In this document: positions 39,679 to 45,160 of the stretch, one piece after another
Layout: every line of letters starts with the position of its first letter
Position numbering within the stretch: the stretch's first letter is position 1
Assembly: GCF_035621475.1 (NCBI RefSeq)
Contig: NZ_CP141799.1
Span: forward strand, 3,274,501 to 3,338,500
DNA: 64,000 nt
Origin: Pseudomonas paeninsulae
GTDB lineage: Bacteria; Pseudomonadota; Gammaproteobacteria; Pseudomonadales; Pseudomonadaceae
Direction of reading: 5' to 3'
The notes under the pieces: model-generated
Told to the model about the DNA's origin: nothing
The model's database searches: none
What the model saw: the letters and a program-made list of their open reading frames with translations, nothing else
Made by a program: the position numbers and the translations under genes

Positions 39679-41133
39679 ATGGCCTTGCCGACCCTACGCA
39701 TCATTGCCTTCATCAACGGTATTTTCCTGATCACCCTGGCGGTGAGCATGGTAGTGCCGATGCTCACCCTGGTGATCTTTGAGCGCGCGCATGAACTCAA
39801 TGCCTATCTCTGGTCGAGCCTGATTACCTTCGTCGCCGGGCTGTCCATGGTTGCCCAGGGCCACCCGAAAGGCGTCGAACTGCGCCCACGCGATATGTAC
39901 ATGCTGACGGTGTCGAGCTGGCTGCTGGTATGCACCTTCGCTTCGCTACCGTTCATGCTGGCCCAGCACATGAGCCTCGCCGACGCCGTATTCGAAAGCA
40001 TGTCCGGCATCACCGCCACCGGCGCCACGGTGCTCAGCGGCTTGGACAGCATGTCGCCAGGCATCCTGATCTGGCGCTCGCTGCTGCACTGGCTCGGCGG
40101 TATCGGCTTCATTGCCATGGCCGTGGCGATCTTGCCGATGCTGCGCATCGGTGGCATGCGCCTGTTCCAGACCGAATCGTCGGATCGCTCGGACAAGGTC
40201 ATGCCGCGCTCGCACATGGTCGCCAAATTCATGGTCGCGGCCTACGTGGGTATCAGCCTGCTGAGTGCCCTGGCGTTCTGGGCCGCGGGCATGGGCGTAT
40301 TCGATGCCATCAACCACACCATGTCGGCGATCGCCACCGGCGGCTTCTCAACCTCCGACAGCTCGATCGGCAAGTGGTCGCAGCCGGCGGTGCACTGGGT
40401 CAGCGTAGTGGTGATGATTCTCGGCAGCCTGCCGTTCGTCCTCTATGTGTCGATGCTGCGGGGCAACTTCAAGGCGCTATTGCGCGATCAGCAGGTACGC
40501 GGCTTCCTCGGCATCTTGCTGAGTACCTGGCTGGCGCTCGGCACCTGGTACAGCCTGACCACCGAACTGCATTGGCTGGAAGCGGTACGCCACGTGGCGG
40601 TGAACACCACCTCGATCATGACCACCACCGGCTTCGCCCTCGGCGACTACACCCTATGGGGTGGCTTCGCCGGCATGCTGTTCTTCTACCTGGGCTTTAT
40701 CGGTGGCTGCTCCGGATCGACCGCAGGCGGCCTGAAGATCTTCCGCTTCCAGGTCGCCTATATCCTGCTCAAGGCCAACCTGCTGCAACTGGTGCACCCG
40801 CGTGCGGTCATCAAGCAGCAATACAACCAGCACCGCCTGGACGAAGACATCGTCCGCTCGATCCTGACCTTTTCGTTTTTCTTCACCATCACCATCGCCC
40901 TGCTGGCGCTGGCCCTGACGCTCTGCGGCCTGGACTGGATCACCGCGCTGAGCGGCGCCGCCAGTACCGTGTCCGGCGTCGGCCCAGGGATGGGCCCGAT
41001 CATTGGTCCAGCTGGCAACTTCTCCAGCCTGCCGGACACGGCCAAGTGGCTGTTGACCGCCGGCATGCTGCTTGGACGCCTGGAAATCCTTACCGTGCTG
41101 GTGCTGTTGATGCCGGCGTTCTGGAGACACTGA
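39679..41133 (+). CDS. trkH: TrkH potassium transporter, second copy
   Basis: A 484-residue TrkH closely similar to the preceding gene over its full length. Its pore loops differ: GITATGATVLSG replaces GITTTGSTVL, IATGGFSTSD replaces ISTGGYSTSD, and SGVGPGMGPIIGP replaces CNVGPGLGP. The loop changes suggest altered affinity or kinetics rather than simple redundancy. The 93-base gap between copies has no terminator-like hairpin that I can see. Tandem duplication is inferred from similarity and adjacency. Confidence 0.94.
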   Translation: MALPTLRIIAFINGIFLITLAVSMVVPMLTLVIFERAHELNAYLWSSLITFVAGLSMVAQGHPKGVELRPRDMYMLTVSSWLLVCTFASLPFMLAQHMSLADAVFESMSGITATGATVLSGLDSMSPGILIWRSLLHWLGGIGFIAMAVAILPMLRIGGMRLFQTESSDRSDKVMPRSHMVAKFMVAAYVGISLLSALAFWAAGMGVFDAINHTMSAIATGGFSTSDSSIGKWSQPAVHWVSVVVMILGSLPFVLYVSMLRGNFKALLRDQQVRGFLGILLSTWLALGTWYSLTTELHWLEAVRHVAVNTTSIMTTTGFALGDYTLWGGFAGMLFFYLGFIGGCSGSTAGGLKIFRFQVAYILLKANLLQLVHPRAVIKQQYNQHRLDEDIVRSILTFSFFFTITIALLALALTLCGLDWITALSGAASTVSGVGPGMGPIIGPAGNFSSLPDTAKWLLTAGMLLGRLEILTVLVLLMPAFWRH

Positions 41134-41145
41134 GGCCGCCACTGG

Positions 41146-41309
41146 TTAGCAGGCCGTTGAAAAACGTAGACGAGGCAGCCGAGACAAGGCAAAACAGGCG
41201 AGGAAGCGGAGTTTACGAGCTGTAAATGAGCATTCCGACTGAGCTCGCACCCGAGCCTGTTTTTTAACGCCGTATCGGCAACGTAGGTAGTTTTTCAACG
41301 GCCTGTTAG
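41146..41309. mobile_element. MITE-like repeat element, about 164 bp
   Basis: Terminal inverted arms caggccgttgaaaaac (41150-41165) and gtttttcaacggcctg (41290-41305) match perfectly over 16 bases and nearly over 20. The interior has no coding capacity and holds gtaaatgagcattc, shared with a degraded copy near 33005. This is the form of a short non-autonomous element common in Pseudomonas genomes. It lies just after the second trkH stop and can fold into a hairpin. Confidence 0.7.
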
Positions 41310-41341
41310 TGGGTCCGGGCATCGCTGCACCCTGCACCAAG

Positions 41342-42343
41342 CTACAGCCGCGCGCGATACTCGCCCGGAGTGATGTCGAACCAGCGACGGAACGCGCGGA
41401 AGAAATTGCTCGGATCGGCAAAGCCGAGCAGATAGGCCACTTCCAGCAGAGTCAGGTTGGGCTGGGCCAGGTACTGTTCGGCCAACTCGCGACGGGTGTC
41501 GTCGAGCAGGCGCTGAAAACTCGTTCCCTCATCCTGCAGGCGTCGCTGCAAGGTCCGTTGCGATACATGCAGCGCCAGCGCCACCGCCTCGCGCTTGGGT
41601 TCGCCCTGGGGTAGCAGGCGACACAGCACTTGCCGGGCCTGGTGACTCACCCGACTTTCCGAGAAGCGCGCCAGGTATTCGCCGGCAAACCTGTCGTGCA
41701 ACTGGGCCAGCGACTCATTGGCCGTCGGCAATGGCCGATCCATGTCGGCCCGCTCGAACAGCAGCGCGTAGTGCCCGGCATTGAACTTCAGCGGCGCCTG
41801 AAACACCTGTTGAAAGGGTTCGAGGTCCGCCGGTGGCTCGCCTTGAAAAAGCACCTGTTGCGGACGAATCGCTTGACCGGTCAGCCAACGGCAAAAGGCC
41901 AAGGCATAGGCCATCGAGGCCTCAGCGCTCTGCCGAGCCGGCGGCAAGCGGTCGCCATGAATCGCCAGGATCAGTTCATAGCCCTGGGCCGTGGGCCGGA
42001 AACTGAGATCGGCGCCCTCGGCGATGATCCGCTGATATCGCACCAGACGCGCCAGCCCCTCGGTCAAGGTGCGGCTGGACATCAAGGCGTAACCGACCAC
42101 ATGGAATGAAGCCGGGCGCACCACCTTGGCCATGTTCAGGCCAATCGCCGGATTGCCCGACAGCTCCACTGCGCGCTGCCACAGCCGCGTCATGCCGTCC
42201 TGGGCAAAGCGTGCATCCGGATCCTCCAGCGCGGCGTAATCCAACCCCAGTTGGCGAAATATCGCGCGGCAGTCGACGCCGCCCATTTCCAGGGCCTGGA
42301 CAATGCCCAGGGCCCAGTTCGACGAGGTGGTGCGTTCGCTCAT
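41342..42343 (-). CDS. AraC-family transcriptional regulator (OruR/ArgR-like layout)
   Basis: A 333-residue regulator with an N-terminal arabinose-binding-type domain (PF12625 style: GGVDCRAIFRQLGLDYAALEDPDARF, NPAIGLNMAKVVRPASFHVVGYALMSSRTL). The C-terminal AraC DNA-binding domain is about 235-333 (ALALHVSQRTLQRRLQDEGTSFQRLLDDTRRELAEQYL, LLEVAYLLGFADPSNFFRAFRRWFDITPGEYR). Start MSERTTSSNWALG at 42343. The ligand and targets cannot be told. It is the last host-like gene before the prophage, so the insertion probably lies in its upstream region. Confidence 0.9.
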   Translation of the reverse strand: MSERTTSSNWALGIVQALEMGGVDCRAIFRQLGLDYAALEDPDARFAQDGMTRLWQRAVELSGNPAIGLNMAKVVRPASFHVVGYALMSSRTLTEGLARLVRYQRIIAEGADLSFRPTAQGYELILAIHGDRLPPARQSAEASMAYALAFCRWLTGQAIRPQQVLFQGEPPADLEPFQQVFQAPLKFNAGHYALLFERADMDRPLPTANESLAQLHDRFAGEYLARFSESRVSHQARQVLCRLLPQGEPKREAVALALHVSQRTLQRRLQDEGTSFQRLLDDTRRELAEQYLAQPNLTLLEVAYLLGFADPSNFFRAFRRWFDITPGEYRARL

Positions 42344-42709
42344 GGCGTTATTCTTATTCGAGTCATCTGAAAGTCGCTTCTCGCGGCCTGGCGGCGCAAG
42401 GATACTAACCCTTAACGGCAATGCACAGCCCCAGCAACCACGCGGCCTGCAGGCCATTCATTGATCGCATTTGGGCTGCAGGTGGGCTGTTTGGGCTGCG
42501 TTATGACAGCTTAATGACAGCATTGCCATACTCCAGTACTGCAGCAGTACCTGCGGAAAGCAGGCTATAGCCGCACGGTTACTGGCCCGCGCCCGACCAC
42601 TGTCTAAAACAAAAACCCGAGATAGCCGCCCTGAGCGCCAGCAACCACGCGGCAGGGTCAGGTAGTTTTAGACAGCAGTTTCAACCCCTCCCGCCCGTCC
42701 TGGGCACGA
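42344..42709. other. Prophage-host junction region with short repeats
   Basis: A 366-base region with no gene. It contains a 16-base direct repeat, ccagcaaccacgcggc, at 42431-42446 and 42638-42653, and a perfect inverted pair ctgtctaaaac/gttttagacag at 42600-42610 and 42666-42676. It also has three copies of tgggctg at 42471-42500. These are the kinds of sequences seen around phage attachment sites, but only one end of the prophage is visible. Confidence 0.4.
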
Positions 42710-43237
42710 TCACCCCCCCCCTTTAGCAACCTCTTTCACCCAGCCCTGCAGCGCCGTCAACTTCACGGCGCAGCGGTCGGCATCACCTGTGATGGCTGCA
42801 ATAGCTCGAGCATCCTCCGGGTGTATGTCGGCGCGCTCGGCTCCATCATCCACGCTGGCGGCACCGGCCCCGGCCGGCACTCCGTTGCTATTGGCATTAC
42901 CTGTGGTGCGGACTGACAGCCGCTGGCGAGCAGCAGCGAGATCAGCAGCCAGGCGATCGGTAGTCTGTTGCGCATGGGTCAGCTCCTGATAATGCTGGCC
43001 GTCCAGTGCGGACAGCTGGGTTTCGAGCGCCTGCCGCTTCTCCTGTTGCGCCTGGAGCATGCGCGACGATGCTCGAGCAATCTCGGCCAGGGTGTCGCTG
43101 TGCAGTCCGGACTGGACAGCCAGTTGCTTGCCGTAGGCATTTGCCTGCCACGTCCAGGCGCCGGCAGCGGACAGGGCCATCAGCGCGGCCACGCCCGCGG
43201 CGATCAGCGCGAGGCGGTATTGCGCGAGGATGGCCAT
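42710..43237 (-). CDS. Rz: Phage i-spanin Rz
   Basis: The inner-membrane spanin subunit fuses inner and outer membranes in the last step of lysis. The 175-residue protein has an N-terminal membrane anchor (LALIAAGVAALMALSAAGAW), a long coiled-coil periplasmic part and the C-terminal Rz signature HPEDARAIAAITGDADRCAVKLTALQGWV. The start at 43237 overlaps the endolysin stop (ATGA). The last codons before the stop are encoded by a run of nine Gs, which could slip. Rz1 is embedded in another frame. Confidence 0.88.
   Translation of the reverse strand: MAILAQYRLALIAAGVAALMALSAAGAWTWQANAYGKQLAVQSGLHSDTLAEIARASSRMLQAQQEKRQALETQLSALDGQHYQELTHAQQTTDRLAADLAAARQRLSVRTTGNANSNGVPAGAGAASVDDGAERADIHPEDARAIAAITGDADRCAVKLTALQGWVKEVAKGGG
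42713..42721 (-). repeat. G9 homopolymer at the 3' end of Rz
   Basis: Nine consecutive C on the plus strand (G on the coding strand) encode Gly-Gly-Gly directly before the TGA. A one-base slip would abolish this stop and extend the protein. Confidence 0.85.
42763..42975 (-). CDS. Rz1: Phage o-spanin Rz1 lipoprotein, embedded in Rz
   Basis: A 70-residue frame entirely inside Rz (+1 relative to it) has a signal peptide with lipobox (WLLISLLLASGC, lipidated Cys20) and a short proline-rich mature part (ECRPGPVPPAWMMEP). This is the classical nested Rz/Rz1 arrangement. The lipoprotein sits in the outer membrane and binds the C-terminus of Rz across the periplasm. Confidence 0.85.
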   Translation of the reverse strand: MRNRLPIAWLLISLLLASGCQSAPQVMPIATECRPGPVPPAWMMEPSAPTYTRRMLELLQPSQVMPTAAP

Positions 43238-43674
43238 CACGGCACATCCCTGTAGAACAGGTGCCGGCCGATCTTGCGCGTGAGCTGCGCCCTGGCCGCC
43301 CACTTCGGCGCAGTCTTCATGCTGGTCGAGTAGTAGTGGGTCGCGCCATCAGTCGGGTCAGGCTCGTGTCCGTCGATCACCGCCAGCGCAGATTCGCGCG
43401 CCGTCAGGAATTGCCCGGCCGGGATCAGCTTTTGTCCGACCAGATAGGCAAAGTTCGGGTCGTTCTTGTTCCAGCAGGAGAACTGCCAGGGCGCGCGGCA
43501 CACGCCGACATAACCCTCGCCCCACCAGTCGGGCTTGCCGTCGTTGTGCAGATCCATCTCCACCCGGTTGCGGATGCACCAGGCCACGGCAATCTGCCCG
43601 GCCGCGCCCTCCCCTCTAGCCTCGCCCCATAGCGTGCGGGCAAGCGTGTCTAATTCGCGCTCAGTGTGCGGCAT
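43237..43674 (-). CDS. Phage endolysin, SleB-type cell wall hydrolase
   Basis: A 145-residue Hydrolase_2/SleB domain protein. It has the catalytic Glu in TLARTLWGEARGEG, then AVAWCIRNRVE, WWGEGYVGVCRAPWQFSCWN and GATHYYSTSMKTAPKWA, as in spore-cortex lytic enzymes and many phage lysins. It cleaves peptidoglycan, probably as a lytic transglycosylase or glucosaminidase. No signal peptide is visible, so release needs a holin, which I do not recognise in the window. Overlaps Rz by four bases. Confidence 0.88.
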   Translation of the reverse strand: MPHTERELDTLARTLWGEARGEGAAGQIAVAWCIRNRVEMDLHNDGKPDWWGEGYVGVCRAPWQFSCWNKNDPNFAYLVGQKLIPAGQFLTARESALAVIDGHEPDPTDGATHYYSTSMKTAPKWAARAQLTRKIGRHLFYRDVP

Positions 43675-43695
43675 GGTTTTCTCCAGGCGTAAAAA

Positions 43696-43713
43696 AGCCC
43701 ACCGGAGCGGGCT
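43696..43713 (-). terminator. Terminator between surface protein and endolysin genes
   Basis: On the minus strand agcccgctccggtgggct (paired ends, 4-base loop) is followed by six T (43695-43690). It lies four bases after the stop of the 43717 gene and 16 bases upstream of the lysin start. Confidence 0.75.
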
Positions 43714-43716
43714 GGA

Positions 43717-44592
43717 TTAGATCGTTGGCGCGACCGTCTTGTAGGGGTGGCCGCCCGGCAGGTTGGCAGTCAGGCCGTACTTGTGCGCTGCCCAGCCGAA
43801 CAGCTTGTCGATGTCCTGCGCCGAGGGGAGACTATTGCTGAGGACCGTGCACGCAAGGTCCACGTCGGACGCACTCCCCGCGAAGGGCGTCGCCCCAATC
43901 GCCAGCGCGTGGTATGAGTCCGACGTAGAAGTAACCGGGGATGATCCAGGGATGGTGGTCCCCGTTGCCTCTACGGCCCCGTCAAGGCGAAGCTCCATAT
44001 TGTTCGCCGTAATGCCCATGATTGCCAACGACATGCAATAGCCCTCGTATGAGGGATTCGGGCTGGTGATAAGTGCCAGGGCGTCAGCATCAAGACGACG
44101 CCCCTGGATCATGCGTTTATTGGCGCCATCCGCCTGCCCTGAGCCGGAAAACACAGAAAACCTCACGGCTAGCCCTGGCCCTGTTCCGGTGCTCACATAG
44201 ACCAGATTTCTGAAGGTTGGCGACGGGTCCACGCTTCGTTTTTTGTACACGTTGAAGGCCCATGCCACAGGCGCGGCCTTAAGTACCCCTCTCGCAGCCG
44301 TAGACCCGGAGGTTATGACGTCGTTGCTACCGTCAAAACGAAGCACTTTTTTGCCATTCAGCTCCGCCGGCAGAATTGCCGGGCGATACCCGGAGCTGGT
44401 CTGCGAGAAATCACCATTCGCCCCCATCGCCCCCAGGTTGGAGATAGCCGAGCAGGCGCCCGACACATCGGTGACCACGCTGTCCTGCGCGTCCAGGTAG
44501 ATCTGCGGCACCGTCGCCATGTTGAGCGGGGTCCAGAGTGGGGCGCCCCCTCCAGCCGTCCGCATCTGCGCCGCCATCATTCCCATAATCAT
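43717..44592 (-). CDS. Phage surface protein, lectin-like, function unknown
   Basis: A 291-residue protein from ATG 44592, overlapping a small upstream ORF by ATGA. The sequence (PQIYLDAQDSVVTDVSGACS, RPAILPAELNGKKVLRFDG, GSASDVDLACTVLSN) has the beta-rich make-up of concanavalin/LamG-like phage proteins. It ends in the block DIDKLFGWAAHKYGLTANLP GGHPYKT seen at the C-terminus of many such phage proteins. Its place after the tail fibre suggests a tail-tip or decoration role in adsorption; not proven. Confidence 0.65.
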   Translation of the reverse strand: MIMGMMAAQMRTAGGGAPLWTPLNMATVPQIYLDAQDSVVTDVSGACSAISNLGAMGANGDFSQTSSGYRPAILPAELNGKKVLRFDGSNDVITSGSTAARGVLKAAPVAWAFNVYKKRSVDPSPTFRNLVYVSTGTGPGLAVRFSVFSGSGQADGANKRMIQGRRLDADALALITSPNPSYEGYCMSLAIMGITANNMELRLDGAVEATGTTIPGSSPVTSTSDSYHALAIGATPFAGSASDVDLACTVLSNSLPSAQDIDKLFGWAAHKYGLTANLPGGHPYKTVAPTI

Positions 44593-44720
44593 GCGGCCAC
44601 CGTCTGGCCGATCACGTCCCATACGTCAGACGCGACACGCTTGAGGGTCACGCTCATTCGATCAGTCATTACTAGGGTGCCTCCACTGGGGGCGTTGAGG
44701 GTTAGGGCTCTAGGAGTCAT
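44589..44720 (-). CDS. Small 43-residue ORF between tail genes
   Basis: ATG at 44720 overlaps the stop of the preceding gene (ATGA) and its own TGA overlaps the ATG at 44592 in another ATGA. It encodes MTPRALTLNAPSGG, a middle Met (MTDRMSVTLKRVASD) and VWDVIGQTVAA. The double overlap in a tightly packed operon is good evidence for translation. No family recognised. Confidence 0.6.
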   Translation of the reverse strand: MTPRALTLNAPSGGTLVMTDRMSVTLKRVASDVWDVIGQTVAA

Positions 44721-45160
44721 GCCGGCCATACCATAGACGGCAGCTCGTCAAACACTTGCGCAAGGGTGGGGGTGGGCCGCAAGCCGGCGCGCACATCATC
44801 TGCAATCTGGTGGCCGACCGACCAGCATCCGTCGCGCCATACCACTCCGGCCTGCCCTTCGGCAGCAAACTGGGCGACGCTGCTGGTGGCGTAGCTGCAC
44901 AGGCTGAGAATGCCGTCGTAGCCATGCGAGCGGGCAATGGTGTCCATGTAGGCCTGTACCGCCTGGGTGAGAGCGGCCTCCGCTCGTTCCAGTTGCGTCG
45001 CTATCTCGACAGCAGTCGGCGTATTGCCAGACGCCAGCCAGTCGAGGTATGCGCGGTAGTCTGGCGAGTCGTTCGGGTAATCCGGCGTATCCGCAATCGG
45101 CACATGATCGCTACCGTCGCGGATGACATAACCCTCTCCTGTCAGCTGGTAGGTCGTCAT
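44717..45160 (-). CDS. Tail fibre assembly-like protein
   Basis: A 147-residue protein beginning MTTYQLTGEGYVIRDGSDHV, with YRAYLDWLASGNTP and the helical C-terminal block AYMDTIARSHGYDGILSLCS and VVWRDGCW. This pattern (a Y..WLA-GN region then a GYD/WRD helix) is common in proteins encoded directly after tail fibres, which act as assembly factors or short tail components. It overlaps the fibre gene by four bases. Confidence 0.7.
   Translation of the reverse strand: MTTYQLTGEGYVIRDGSDHVPIADTPDYPNDSPDYRAYLDWLASGNTPTAVEIATQLERAEAALTQAVQAYMDTIARSHGYDGILSLCSYATSSVAQFAAEGQAGVVWRDGCWSVGHQIADDVRAGLRPTPTLAQVFDELPSMVWPA

Noticed and set aside
42600..42676. Rho-independent terminator made by ctgtctaaaac/gttttagacag
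   Set aside because: The arms are 55 bases apart, so a compact terminator hairpin is unlikely; kept only as a repeat near the possible att region.
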